Of a DNA stretch of 64,000 nucleotides, positions 36,089-47,339 are shown piece after piece. The notes beneath the pieces are model-generated. The model was given only the letters and a program-made list of their open reading frames with translations. It was not told the DNA's origin and did no database searches. Both the position numbers and the translations under genes were made by a program. The stretch is from assembly GCF_027595985.1 (NCBI RefSeq), contig NC_073303.1:367329886-367393885 (forward strand), given 5' to 3'. This stretch comes from Sorex araneus (Eukaryota > Chordata > Mammalia > Eulipotyphla > Soricidae). Numbering within the stretch: position 1 is the stretch's first letter; the number at the start of each line of letters is the position of its first letter.

Positions 36089-37043
36089 TTATAGTAGCCC
36101 TTTGAGTCCTTCTTTTAAATTTGGTCTTGAGTCTATGAAGTTCCTGAGCTGTTGTTTCTCCGTGAAATAGTGTATGGTTCCTTCAAGTTTAATTGACAGT
36201 TTAGCCTGGTAAAGTATTCTTGGTGAGGCATTCATTTCATTGAGTTTTTTCACTATATCCCACCATTGTCTTCGGGCTTGGAAGGTTTCTTCTGATAGGT
36301 CTGCTGTGAATCTAAGGGGTGCTCCTTTGTATATGATCTCCTTCTTTGATCTTGCTGCTTGCAGTATTGTGTCTCTATCCATAGCATCCATCATTATGAC
36401 TATGATAAGCCTTGGGGATTTTTTGTTTGGGTCCCTTTTAGCTGGTACCCTTTGGACTCCTTGGATCTGGATGTCCATATTTTCTAGCTCTGGGAATTTC
36501 TTAGCAATGATGTCTTTAATTGTGTTTTTTTTCATTAAGATTGGTCCCCTGTGGTTCTGGTACTCCAATGATTCATATGTTGTTTCTCTTGAGGTCATCC
36601 CCTAGGACTCTAATTCGCTCTAGAGCCATTTTGAGGTCTTTTGCCATTATTTGTTGTTGCCTATATGCTTTCTGCAGCTCCTCTTCAAGATCACTGATTC
36701 TTTCTTCGGCAGCAGTCATTCTATTGTTAAGGGCTCCTACTGAGTTATTCATTTCATCTACCGATTCTTTTAATTGTGTCATTTCTGTTCGTAGCTTTGA
36801 AATTTCTGCTCTCATTTCTTCCTGGATTATCTTGGTGGATCGTTCTAATGCTGCATCCATATCCTCCCTTAATTTATTGAATGTTCGCTCCATAGTTGCT
36901 TTGAGTTCTTCAACCATCTTCACAATTTCCTCTCTGAATTCTTTATCAGAGAGGAGACTGTATTTCTGGGGAGTCATTGCTGGGGTTGCTGAGATCCTCC
37001 TTTCCATCTCTGCTGGTGGTGGGGATTTTCGCTGTTTCTTCAT
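36089..37043 (-). pseudogene. L1 ORF1 (RNA-binding protein), broken
   Basis: L1 ORF1 proteins form trimeric RNA-binding chaperones. The likely start is the Met at 37043 (MKKQRKSPPP...). A long heptad-rich coiled coil follows, then an RRM-like part and a C-terminal domain ending ...RPNLKEGLKGLL at 36089. Two breaks are visible: an in-frame TGA just before 'IIGVPE' (near 36578), probably a CpG decay of CGA, and a frameshift at an A-run near 36530. It is therefore non-functional. Confidence 0.93.
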
Positions 37044-37502
37044 GTTGTTATGGGTTTTACTGTTAGGTGCTCTCCTTAGCTTGAGAGGAGTCTCAAGAGA
37101 AAGCGTGGGGCTATGATCTTTTTGCAAAGGACTTTATGTGCAGCTTGATGTGTTCACTGACAGTTTTTGTAAAATTTAGATAGGCCAGGTCAGTTGACTA
37201 TTAACATATAGTGACTAAGATGACCAGGGTATTCTTCAGAGGAATAGATTCTATCGATTATGGCCAAAGCACAATGCAATGAGTGGGAAAAATATCTTCG
37301 GCAGCATAAGCAGCAGCCGCTACAGAAGGAGGCCATGCCCCTTTTTGAGGCCACGCCACCTTATGTGTGGATACGCCCCTTATAACCTGATAGAGAGGGG
37401 AGGGGTCAGGCCCGCCGCAGGAAGACTGAGAGGCGCGAGATGGGCCTGGGGGCTCCGGGACCCCAGACCGTGGGCACGGGGGAGATCCGAGCGCTCTTCC
37501 CA
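37044..37502 (-). promoter_or_regulatory. L1 5' UTR segment
   Basis: The upstream part (about 37290-37502) is GC- and CpG-rich; the part next to ORF1 is AT-richer. L1 5' UTRs carry an internal promoter, but whether this copy includes the true 5' end is unknown. GGTTATAAGGGG lies within it on the sense strand. Confidence 0.55.
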
Positions 37503-37515
37503 AGTCTCAGTTCTT

Positions 37516-37890
37516 AATGCACCATTGAATTGGGCTGTGTTTATTGATGGTTCTTCATGTCTCTGTCAACTTAAACAATAATTCATGTGTTGGGAATGAT
37601 GGTGGGAGTGTAATATTGCATTGAAAACTGACCAGCCTGTGCATTCACTATGTCTGCTCAGGCAACCCTAAGGCTTGGACAATTTTTGTGTATGTTTCTC
37701 ATTTCATCTCTGCGATCAACCCTACCAGCCAGGACTGTAGAACCAGTGTGGCAAAATTCAAGACAGAAGCACAACAGTCCCATCTGATGTTATGACTTCT
37801 GAGGTGTCAAATAATCCTCTTTCACAGTGAACCACAAACTGTATTCCTTGTGAAATTCAAGCAAACTGTAGATATTTTCTAGATCAAGGG
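37516..37890. other. Intergenic sequence
   Basis: A weak MIR-like resemblance (TTTCTCATTTCATCTCTGCG, 37698-37717) is the only thing noted; too short to call. Confidence 0.4.
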
Positions 37891-37928
37891 CCATATCCAT
37901 ATCCATATATATATATATATATATACAC
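37891..37928. repeat. (CCATAT)n / (AT)n microsatellite
   Basis: Three CCATAT units grade into a pure AT run. Confidence 0.95.
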
Positions 37929-37934
37929 ATTTAA

Positions 37935-38093
37935 ATTTTGTTTTTTGGGTTACACCTGCCAGTGCTCAGGGTTTACTCCTCACTCTGTGCTCAGGGATTA
38001 CTTCCGAAAGTGCTCAGGACTGTGGTGCTGGGGATGGAACCCAGGTTGGCCATCTGTAAGGCAAGTTTCCTCTATTTTATACTATCAGGCCTT
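37935..38093 (-). mobile_element. SINE, A type, diverged
   Basis: The + strand shows TTTTTTGGGTTACACCTGCC, AGTGCTCAGGGTTTACTCC and GGATGGAACCCAGGTTGGCC in order; the tRNA-like end is decayed. Confidence 0.88.
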
Positions 38094-38479
38094 TATCTTT
38101 TTAATATTAAAATGCACAGAATGATTCCAGAGATTTTATCAGAGTCCAGAGTTTTAAATGTATCATTGGTGAAATATAAGAGTTGTTTTCAATCATTTAC
38201 TCCACAATCTCTAGATGTCTTGCATGGTTTTACTGATTTTCAGGATACATATGTAAATATATATAAAGATAATTTGCACGCAAGCAAATTCTAACATAAA
38301 ATAGAGTTATGTACCCTTTGTTACATAACAGAGGCTTTGCTAAGGGCAGCAAGGAAAAATATAGTGGAGACTTCACATGACATCATCTTTTCTGTCAGAG
38401 AAAAATAAGGAGTTTCTTAACGGAAGGGCACATACAGCTTGATATTGTCAACCCTTTACTTCTATCCCCTGTCCAGCAC

Positions 38480-38860
38480 TAATTTATTCTCTATTCTAGA
38501 GGCTTAACCTCCCTAAAAAATATCATCTCAATGGAATAGTACAATACAAAGTGGTTCTATTATCATAGTTAACTTACTGTAAAGTGTTATAACCAACTTT
38601 TCCCTGTTGGTTAGTGTTCCCTTACATGGATATTCCAATGGTGGTTTATCCATCCGATAATTGTCGGGTGAAAGATTTTCATTTCAATATTTTTGTCAAC
38701 TATGAATAAAGATTCTACAAGCATTTGTATATCTGTATAAGCATAAGGCTTCATTTGTCTCACTAAATGTCTAGGAGTTGGGTTAATGGGTCTTCTGATA
38801 CATGGCATCTTCTAATGAAATCTTAATCAAGTTGGTGGTTCTTTTAAATTGAGCTATTTA
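38480..38860 (-). mobile_element. Ancient L1M ORF2 fragment
   Basis: Antisense L1M text: CTATGAATAAAGATTCTACA, AAGCATTTGTATATCTG, GGCTTCATTTGTCTCAC, TGTCTAGGAGTTGGGTTAAT. The flanking parts are vaguer. 38861-39499 is unrecognised AT-rich DNA. Confidence 0.7.
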
Positions 38861-39499
38861 TTATTTAAAATGAAATATTCGTGTCTTATTTAACTCCAGG
38901 AGGCCATATATGTGATGTGACAAATAGTTTGTTTTATCACTCTTTCCAAGTATCTGTTAAATTGAGAGTATAATGTGTTCTTTGGCTTAAAAAGAACATT
39001 ACAAAACTTCCTTAGAGGTAAGGTGTTTCCTCTGCAGACTCAATTAGGTGACTTTTGTTGATATTTATTTGCTGGGGAAGACAGAACATGTGGTTAATGA
39101 GCTGAGACAGGGAGCACAGGCTCCAGGTAGGTGGGAAGCAATGGAGGTTTTTTGGAATATACTGGAGATCTTCCCTTTGAAATGTTTTAGAGAGTATAAA
39201 TTTGCTTCCCACCCAGAAACATTTTAATGATCGTTACATGCAGACACTGTTTTAATACCACACCCAGCACTGGAAGGCCAGTTTGCCCTCACCCGTTGAT
39301 CTTCTCTCTCCTGGTTATGCTTAGTTATGGAGACAAGGTCTCCAGTTCTGTTGTTGGCCATTAGTTGTTCACTTACTATATAATCTTTATTTTGCGTTGG
39401 TATTTTTAACAATCTGTTTATTTTTTGAATCACAAGAGCCTTTTGTATTTATTTAGTTTATGTTTGGCTTCCAAAAGTAAAAAAATTAAAAATTATCTT

Positions 39500-39835
39500 T
39501 ATCTTTTTTTTTATTGAGATAAAAAGTTGTTCATGGTTGATTTTCAGTCATACAATGTTCAAGCACACATTCCTTCAGCTGTTACCTCCACCAATGTTCC
39601 AAGTTTCCCTCTCCCTCCCTCTTCCCCCAGTATACATCTGTGGCAGGCACTTTTCTTTGTTCCTTTTAAGCACTGTGGTTTGTAATACTTTCACTGAAAG
39701 GGTATCACTCTCAATGCATTATCTCCTTTCAGTACCTAGTTCTTATCCTGAGTGAGCATTCCCCACTGTCATAGTGGTCCCTTTTCTAACCTAACTTCCC
39801 TTCCCCCATTTATTAAAAACATTTTAAATAAGTTC
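39500..39835 (-). mobile_element. L1 3' UTR fragment
   Basis: The + strand starts with a T-run and ATTGAGATAAAAAGTTGTTC, then shows antisense L1 3' UTR text (CATACAATGTTCAAGCAC, CCACCAATGTTCC, GGTTTGTAATAC). It is older than the 44.8-46.4 kb copy. Confidence 0.85.
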
Positions 39836-40085
39836 TTCACCCTGTTCCGCAGTGTCTTTTTGTTTATTACATATATAGGTCTGAAATGGACTTGTTTACT
39901 AGAGTCAAAATGTAGAGACTTTCTGGTACACAATTACTCAAACATTTTGTACTTTCTACTAGCACATCAGAAGAAATAATACAACACAAAACATCATTTG
40001 TGAAATCAGCTCATTAGATTTATTTATGTCTCTTTATTTTGATGAAATTTTCAAATACCCATATTTTTTCTATCATCAAGAAGAC

Positions 40086-40332
40086 TGTCACTGTCACTGT
40101 CATCCCATTGCTCATTGATTTGCTCGAGCGGGCACCAGTAACATCTCCATTGTGAGACTTGTTGTTACTGTTTTTGGCATATCAAATATGCCACGGTAAC
40201 TTGCCAGGCTCTGCCATGTGGGCGAGATACTCTCAGTAGCTTGCCGGGCTCTCTGAGAGGGGTGGAGTAACTGAACCCAGGTTGGCCTCGTGCAAGGCGA
40301 TAGCCCTACCTGCTGCGCTATTGCTCCAGCCC
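40086..40332 (-). mobile_element. SINE, B type, full length, with 12-bp duplication
   Basis: It runs on the + strand from TGTCACTGTCACTGTCATCC to CTATTGCTCCAGCCC. CATCAAGAAGAC is repeated at 40074-40085 and 40333-40344. Confidence 0.96.
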
Positions 40333-40615
40333 CATCAAGAAGACATAAACAAAAAATAAGACAAAATGATAAACACAGTAAAAGGATTTGCTTACTTTAA
40401 AATAATTTTATCTTTATTATATTAGAAAATTGTCTCTTAGAAAAAGAATGGGTCTCTGAAGTGAAATAGAATTGTTGTCAGGCCTATTGCTGGGGAATAT
40501 TTAGGCTGCCAATTTTTCTAATAATTTTAGTCTGGTTGAAAATGGTACTTTTAATTAGATCAGGCATATTTTGGGGAAAAGATTCATAATATTTAGATAA
40601 ATAATTGAATCTTTT

Positions 40616-40790
40616 ATTGATTGGTTTTGGGCCACACTTGGCAATGCTCAAAGGTTACTCTTATCTCTGTACTCAGACATTAATCCTGGCAGTACTTGGG
40701 GTACCATATGGGATGCTGGTGATGAAATCTGGATCGACTGCATGCAAGGCAAGCACCCTAACTAACATGCTGTACTATTGATCCAGCCCC
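40616..40790 (-). mobile_element. SINE, A type, with 14-bp duplication
   Basis: A diverged A-type complement ending ATTGATCCAGCCCC. TAATTGAATCTTTT is repeated exactly at 40602-40615 and 40791-40804. Confidence 0.94.
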
Positions 40791-40804
40791 TAATTGAATC
40801 TTTT

Positions 40805-41420
40805 GTAGGGAATCAAGAACAGGAAATAGACTGCTATCCGTTGTAACTATTTGTCTCCCTTAAGCTGTCTTTTCATTCACTATGTGATAAGGCATTGTGC
40901 TAGTAGCTTCAGGATCAGCTTAAGCTTAAACAGGTTATAATTCCTCCCTGTAAAATGCTCTTACTCGAATGGTAAAAGGAAAAAAATAGCGTAGAAATGC
41001 AGAGAAAGTGGCTGACACTGGATATTAAGAGAATACTGGGTGAGTAGCTAGGCTAATCCCTCAAGATATCTCTACAGCAAGTGTTAAACTTTAATCAGAA
41101 ATTGATCATGTAAAAAACATGAGGAAAAATTCTAGTTTTAGGGAACAGCTCCATCAATAGAGTAGAAGTATAAAATCTCATGAAATTTATGGGGAAATGA
41201 GCCAACTATAATTATTGGAATACAAATTGAATGAGGAAGTAGGAAAGAAAGAGAAGGGTTGGTTGATCAGAATCTGTTTTTCAGCTTTCTGAAGATGTTT
41301 ACCTTTATCACTAAACATATAAATTAAGAGAGATTGTTGAATGTTTAGGTAAGTAACCAGAAGTAAGACTTTGATTATAGGATTGGAGATAAATGGAAAC
41401 TTTATTAAATATTTATATAA
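40805..41420. other. Intergenic AT-rich sequence
   Basis: No gene or repeat was recognised. Confidence 0.5.
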
Positions 41421-41590
41421 GGATGGTAAGATAGTATAGCTAGTAAAATGCTTGCCTTACTGTACATAACTGATTCAGGTTCTATACCTGGCACTGCATA
41501 CAGTCCCCTGAAACCAGAGAGGAGTGATCTCTAAGCATGTAGCCAGAAATAAACCCTGAGCACCTATGTGTGGCCCAAATACAAAAACAA
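41421..41590 (+). mobile_element. SINE, A type, old copy
   Basis: The head is AAGGATGGTAAGATAGTATA, then AATGCTTGCCTTACTGTAC, a decayed B-box (CAGGTTCTATACC), CAGTCCCCTGAAACC and GTGTGGCCCAAATAC. Confidence 0.8.
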
Positions 41591-42557
41591 GTCAAAATAA
41601 AATAAAAACAATAAACACTGATGTGGTGAAAATGGTAACATGGTGATTCCTCAATGAGAAGAGGAAAGGAAGGAAGGAGTCAGGGCTGAAGCCAAATTTC
41701 TGCTTTGGTCTGCCCAAGTGGCGGTTGCAGCCTGCACGCTTGGTACAAGTGCTACCTTGAGAATCATTTTTAGTGTAAGAGCTTCTTTGAGAAAATATGA
41801 TTAATTTTGCTTTGATGAGGATTAAGTTTTATGTGCCTATACATCATTTATAAGAGATAGAGAGGCCACAAGTTAATTAATTACGTATTGATCTAGGAGC
41901 GAAATCTAAGGTACAGAGTTGAGAGTCAAATATTGCAGTGACTTAGCTCTATAGATGATATAAAGTGAGAAAATGAATATAACAAGTCATAAGACAATGA
42001 ACCTGTATTATTTGTCTGCCAGGGTATGACAAAGGATGTCCTAGTATTTCAATAAATAGTTGTAATTTAGTTTGGAAAAATTTAGCTACCAAGATGCTTC
42101 CCAGGAAGATATACAGAGGAACATATCATGGCAAAAAGTACTTCAAATACCCTGAGGTTCAAAATACAAGGCATCTATATATTCATTTTAATTAAAAGAC
42201 TTCGCAAGGGCACCCCACTTTGCAAACTCAGAGTGATCTGAGCAATCGTTTCCTACCTGCTTTTTTATTCTTACACATCATTAGCCCAGCATGTCTATTT
42301 CCTATGACAAAATTTGCATTTGCAACCTTGATTCCTCAAGCATCCTTAGTTGCACCCATTTTACTGGCCAGTTTGATTATTAATTAATCTTTTTGGGAAA
42401 ATTTGTTATTGTTTCTGAACAAAGATGTTCACTGTGCACGCAATTCTTATATTTTATTGCTTTCTTCTAATTTATCGAAATTTTTAGATTCTAACATTCT
42501 ATGATATTCAGTGGGCTAGGAATTTGTATTCTTCAGTAAAAAGCTTTTCTTATTCTC
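41591..42557. other. Intergenic AT-rich sequence
   Basis: No gene or repeat was recognised. Confidence 0.5.
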
Positions 42558-42567
42558 CACTGTATAT

Positions 42568-42805
42568 GTCACTGTCATCCCGTTGGTCATCGATTTGTTC
42601 AAATGGGCACCAGTAAAGTCAATGAGAGACTTATTGTTACTGTTTTTGGCATATTGAATACGGACGGGTAGCTTGCCAGGCTCTGCCGCGTGGGCGCGAT
42701 ACTCTCGGTAGCTTGCCGGGCTCTCTGAGAGGGGCGGAGGAATCAAACTCGGGTGGGCCACGTGAAAGGCCAACCCCCAACCGCTGTGCTATGGCTCCAG
42801 CCTAG
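42568..42805 (-). mobile_element. SINE, B type, with duplication
   Basis: The + strand runs from GTCACTGTCATCCCGTTGG to CTATGGCTCCAGCCTA. CACTGTATAT is repeated at 42558-42567 and 42806-42815. It is CpG-rich, so fairly young. Confidence 0.95.
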
Positions 42806-43194
42806 CACTGTATATAGGAGAAAATATGTTGCTTCTTTTCATTGATTGTCTCACTCTCTGACTTCTAACAACCCCTCTGGCATTAAGCAAAGGAAAATGT
42901 AACTAGTTTTCTTTTTTATATGTTAGTGCCTAAAATTTAATTGTTTTTTAAAATTATAGTAGACTCACAATCTTCTAAAGCTAGCCCATTATTCTCTTTA
43001 CAGATTTCCTGTCCAATTCCATTAGTTTAACAAAGTCTAACTCAGACAGTTTCAACACTAGACTCAAGTCCCTTTAGCAAGATTAACAACAGATTTTGCA
43101 GGTCTCTGGAATTTGAATAATACCACTTGGCATTAGGTGCTTCTTACATTTCTCCTGATAGCAATTTCCTTCAATGCTAATTTTATTACTCTAA

Positions 43195-43300
43195 GGGCCC
43201 TGGGGCTCTAGTGGTAGAGCCTACTGTGTACTGCTAACTCCTGACTTCACTCTCCAGCACTTCTTGATTCCCCACATCAGCACCACTGAGTCTGATACTG
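43195..43300 (+). mobile_element. Possible old tRNA-like SINE fragment
   Basis: GGGGCTCTAGTGGTAGAGCC resembles a tRNA A-box region, but the rest does not follow the A or B type. 42816-43194 is otherwise unrecognised. Confidence 0.3.
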
Positions 43301-43338
43301 GTGTTATCTCTCCAGTCCAGGGAGCACTCATAGATGTA

Positions 43339-43587
43339 GCGCTGCAGCACTGTCTTCCCATCGTTCATCGATTTGCTCGAGCAGGCATCAATAACGTCTC
43401 CATTGTGAGACTTGTTGTTAATGTTTGTGGCGTATTGAATATGCCACAGGGAGCTTGCCAGGCTCTGCTGTGCAGGCGGCGGGATACTCTCGGTAACTTG
43501 TCAGGTTCTCCGAAAGGGACGTAGGAATCGAACCTGGGTTGGCCTCGTGCCAGGCAAATGCCCTACCAGCTGTGCTATCACTCCCAG
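43339..43587 (-). mobile_element. SINE, B type, full length
   Basis: It runs from GCAGCACTGTCTTCCCATCG to GCTATCACTCCC on the + strand. AGATGTA on both sides may be a short duplication. 43588-44340 is AT-rich with nothing recognised. Confidence 0.93.
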
Positions 43588-44340
43588 ATGTAATCCATAT
43601 AAATCAGAAGAAAAAAATATGTTGCTCTGGATTAGATACTATTTATCCTGAAAATTTTTAAACTTTGAAAATAAATTATTCTGTAACTGGGTTTGTGATT
43701 ACTAGTAATTTTTTACTTGAGGAAAAACTTCTATATTAGAGATTATGATATATTAGAGATTATGAGTGTACTTTCTAAGGATAAAACGCATATGAAGTAT
43801 TCATAGAATCACTTGTATTTTAAGTTCAGTATAATCTTTAGATATAAAATTACTGAAGAGTTTTTAACAACAAAATTCATGGGCATTCCTAAATTACTCC
43901 TTTAGAGTCCAATAATCCCAGTGTTCCATTCCTTCAATGTTAGATAATTTTTAATTTTTTTATAGATTGGAAAGATTGAATTTTTTATGAAAATTAAACT
44001 TCTCACAGTTCATCTAATTGTTTCTCAAGTTTTAGGAGCTTAGAAAGACCTAGTTTAAAATCTCATTCTCCAGAGTATATTCTTTGTCTCTTCTGTAGAA
44101 TCTAATCCTTATTGATCCAGGATTGGAAAATTTAAATTTAGCAATATGATCATTGGTGGATTCTATGGGAATACAGAGTTTATTATAAATGATAATAATG
44201 TAATAAATATTGTTTTAATTCCATAAATGATGGAGCAAACTAGTGCTTTTAATTCACCATTATGGGGTCCCCTCTGTTTCACGAGCATAACTTGATTATT
44301 GCTGCACAATGAAACCTAACACTTACCAAAACATTTAGTT

Positions 44341-44585
44341 TGGGAGCGATAGCACAGTGGTTAGGGGGTTTTGAACTCGGCCAACCCAGGTTCAATTCCT
44401 CTGTCCCTCTTGGAGAGCCCGGCAAGCTTCCCAGAGCATCCCGCCTGCATGGCAGAGTCTGGCAAGGTATCCATGGCATATTCGATATGCCAGAAACAGT
44501 GACAACAAGTGTCACAATGGAGACATTACTGGTGCCTGCTCAAGGAAATTGATGAGCAACGGGGCCACAGTGCTATGGTGCTACC
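44341..44585 (+). mobile_element. SINE, B type, full length
   Basis: It runs from GGGAGCGATAGCACAGTGG to a decayed tail (GGGGCCACAGTGCTATGGTG). A piece of older SINE-like text in minus orientation (GACTGAACCCAAGG, 44650-44690) follows it. Confidence 0.92.
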
Positions 44586-44913
44586 AAAGGTGGGGATAGA
44601 GTTAGAGTGGTCTTTTGTTGGGTTTTGTTCTGTCATTTTGCAGGGACAGAGACTGAACCCAAGGTGTCACACATGCAAGGCATACTCTAACAACTCTCAC
44701 CACCAAAGTTACATCTCGGAATCAAAACAGCATTTATTTATTCATTGTTAGTTAAAATGTTCTTTAAGTACCTATAGTTGCTGAGTCCTTCAATAAAAAG
44801 CATGAATTTCTTTTTTTTTTTTAAAGTTAAAAATCCTTTTTACTTTGAAATAGTTTTATATTTCCCAAAGTCATTTTACTTGTTAAAATCCCCTTTTTTC
44901 AAAATAAAGAATG

Positions 44914-45096
44914 GAGGGATGGAGTGATAGCACAGCGGGTAGGGCATTTGCCTTGCACGTGGCCAACCCGGGTTCAATTCCCAGCATCCCATATGGTCCC
45001 CTGAGCACCTCCAGGAGTAACTCCTGAGTGCAAAGCCAGGAGTAACTCCTGTGCATAGTCAGGTGTGCCTAAAAAAGCAAAAAACAAAAACAAAAA
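44914..45096 (+). mobile_element. SINE, A type, inside the transduced segment
   Basis: A near-consensus copy with its own duplication: CAAAATAAAGAATG (44900-44913) and CAAAATAAGGAATG (45097-45110). It was either carried along from the source locus or inserted afterwards. Confidence 0.95.
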
Positions 45097-45110
45097 CAAA
45101 ATAAGGAATG

Positions 45111-45439
45111 CAACTCCTACCCCCACCCCACCCCCTGTCACACACACACTTCTAAAAATCTATCTTGATTGTCATTGTACTTTAACTTCTTAAAATCAAC
45201 TAAAAATCTCCAGACAGGGAATCACTTTAAAATTAAATTTTACAAAGAATTATAATAATAGAAAATGCTGACTTTTATCTTTCATAAACCATAGTTTTGG
45301 AGTTTTAAAACTGTTCAGCATCAATATATAAATATTTGTGCATATGTCTGAATCTGTCTATTGTCTTCTCTCCTGTTTTCACGGTAGGGACTCCGTAATC
45401 TTACAAGAAGGCATTCTCCTCCTGGTTCTTTTGTCTTAT
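45111..45439 (-). other. Non-L1 transduced sequence
   Basis: Unrecognised sequence, starting with a C-rich stretch near 45117, lying between the L1 end and the SINE. It should match the flank of a source L1 elsewhere in the genome. Confidence 0.65.
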
Positions 45440-45950
45440 TTTTTTTTTTTCATTTGAATTTTTATTTTTATTTTTATTTTATTTTTTTTTAAATTTATTT
45501 ATTTTTAATTAGAGAATCACCGTGAGGGTACAGTTACAGATTTATACACTTTTGTGCTTATACTTCCCTCATACAAAGTTTGGGAATCCATCCCTTCACC
45601 AGTGCCCATTCTCCACCACCCGTAAACCCAGTGTCCCTCCCACCCTCCCCAATCCCATCTCCCCCCCACCCCACCCTGCCACTGTGGCAAGGCATTCCCT
45701 TCTGTTTTCTCTCTCTAATTAGCTGTTGTGGTTTGCAATAAAGGTGTTGAGTGGCCGCTGTGCTCAGTCTCTAGCCCTCATTCAGCCCGCAACTCCCTTC
45801 CCCCACATGGCCTTCGACTACAATGTAGTTGGTGATCGCTTCTCTGAGTTGACCTTTCCCCGGAACGTGAGGCCAGCCTCGAAGCCATGGAGTCAACCTC
45901 CTGGTACTTATTTCTACAGTTCTTGGGTGTTAGTCTCCCACTCTGTTATT

Positions 45951-46398
45951 CTATATACCATAGATGAGTGCAATCTTTCTATGTCTGTCTCTCTCTTTCT
46001 GACTCATTTCACTCAGCATGAAACTTTTCATGCCCATCCACTTGACTACAAAATTCTTGACCTCTTTTTTTCTAACAGCTGCATAGTATTCCATTGTATA
46101 GATGTACCAAAGTTTCCTCAACCAGTCATCCGTTCTGGGGCATTCGGGTTTTTTCCAGATTCTGGCTATTGTAAACAGTGCTGCGATGAACATACATGTG
46201 CAGATGTTGTTTCGATTGTACTTTTTTGCCTCTCTGGGATATATTCCCAGCAGTGGTATTGCTGGGTCAAATGGGAATTCAATATCTAATTTTTTGAGAG
46301 TCGTCCAAATTGTTTTCCAGAAGGGCTGAACCAGTCGGCATTCCCACCAGCAGTGAAGAAGGGTCCCTTTCTCCCCACATCCTCTCCAACAGCGGTTG
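45951..46398 (-). pseudogene. L1 ORF2 C-terminal fragment, intact frame
   Basis: The last roughly 150 codons of L1 ORF2, open from the truncation point to the natural stop, with the [18 protein letters not shown] cysteine motif at its start. No internal break is seen, in line with a younger insertion. It is a fragment without catalytic domains. Confidence 0.93.
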
Positions 46399-46414
46399 AA
46401 AAGCATGAATTTCT

Positions 46415-47339
46415 AAACAACATAAATGCAGTTTTTCAAAACTGTGGGGGGGTTGAAGTCTAGAATCAACATATGGCAGACTTGGTTTCTTCTGAGACCT
46501 CTATCCTTAATATAAAGATGGTTATTTCCTGATGACTTTATATGTATTTCTCTCCTTCTATATTTTCATCAAAATTTTCTCTTCTAATAAGAATTCCAGT
46601 AACATTCGATTAGAGCTTGCCACAATGACTTCTTTTTCAAAGGCCCCTTTCTTCATAGAAAGTCATATTCAGAAGTACTGGAGCTAGGAATTCAGCCTAT
46701 AAATTGGGACATAACTTATTACATGTCTTTTCTGATTTTGGCACTGCACTATCTGTGTATAGTCAAATATTCACTCATATTAAACATATATTTAATAAGA
46801 CAGGGCAAATTCTAGACAATGGAAATGTAGTGAAGATAAGAACAGACAAATAATATTCTGGTGGCTGGTGGATAGAGGCTAAATGAATCAGTGATGCTTA
46901 GAACTCACTGATTCATTTTCTATTAAATTACAAAGGCATAGAAATCAATAAGGAAAGATTTCTGTGAGAAATTATAAGCAAAAGATGTTTGGTTCTGCCC
47001 GGGTGCAGAAGAAAATTCTCCTAACCCTCAGGGTTCTTCTGAACCTGAATGAGCTGAATGAGCAAATTGCCCTCCAATAGATTAGCAAGAGAGATATACC
47101 AAATTTAATAGCATCCACATGGATCATTAGGATGGCTCTGAATTCTAAGAAAACGAGGGACAATGAGATTCTGTATCCCATGCTAAGGGTCAGGAGTTAT
47201 CAAGGAGACAGAGAAGGTTTCACATGGTGGCTAGAGGGGATAACTTCATATGACAGATCTTGCCTCAGGATATTTGCTCACCTGAAGATAGATTCCTGAT
47301 CAAAAGGGCATCTCTGGAGATAGTCTTAATCTAGGCAAT
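46415..47339. other. Intergenic sequence, nothing recognised
   Basis: No gene or repeat was recognised. The minus frame of 69 codons at 46972-47181 is unsupported. Confidence 0.5.

Larger units (their letters stand above)
34942..37502 (-). mobile_element. 3'-truncated, tailless L1 flanked by a 13-bp duplication
   Basis: On the minus strand the element contains part of the 5' UTR (37044-37502), ORF1, a gap of about 43 bases, and roughly the first 360 codons of ORF2, then stops abruptly. There is no 3' UTR and no poly(A). AGTCTCAGTTCTT is repeated exactly at 34929-34941 and 37503-37515, so this is one insertion and not a later deletion. The pre-insertion site reads TTCTT/AATG, close to the L1 endonuclease preference TTTT/AA. 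Confidence 0.93.
44812..46398 (-). mobile_element. L1 insertion with 3' transduction, 16-bp duplication
   Basis: AAAAGCATGAATTTCT is repeated exactly at 44796-44811 and 46399-46414. Between the copies, in minus-strand order, are a 5'-truncated L1 tail (46398 to about 45440), its A-rich end, about 600 bp of non-L1 sequence, and a second poly(A) (T-run 44812-44822). The two poly(A) stretches with unique DNA between them are the mark of transcription through the L1 signal. AATATA on the minus strand at 44857-44862 is a possible downstream poly(A) signal. The target TTTCT/AAA fits L1 endonuclease. Confidence 0.92.

Noticed and set aside
36520..37116. 198-codon + strand frame
   Set aside because: Antisense shadow of the L1 ORF1 coiled-coil region; Ser/Leu-rich as expected from reversing Glu/Lys-rich codons.
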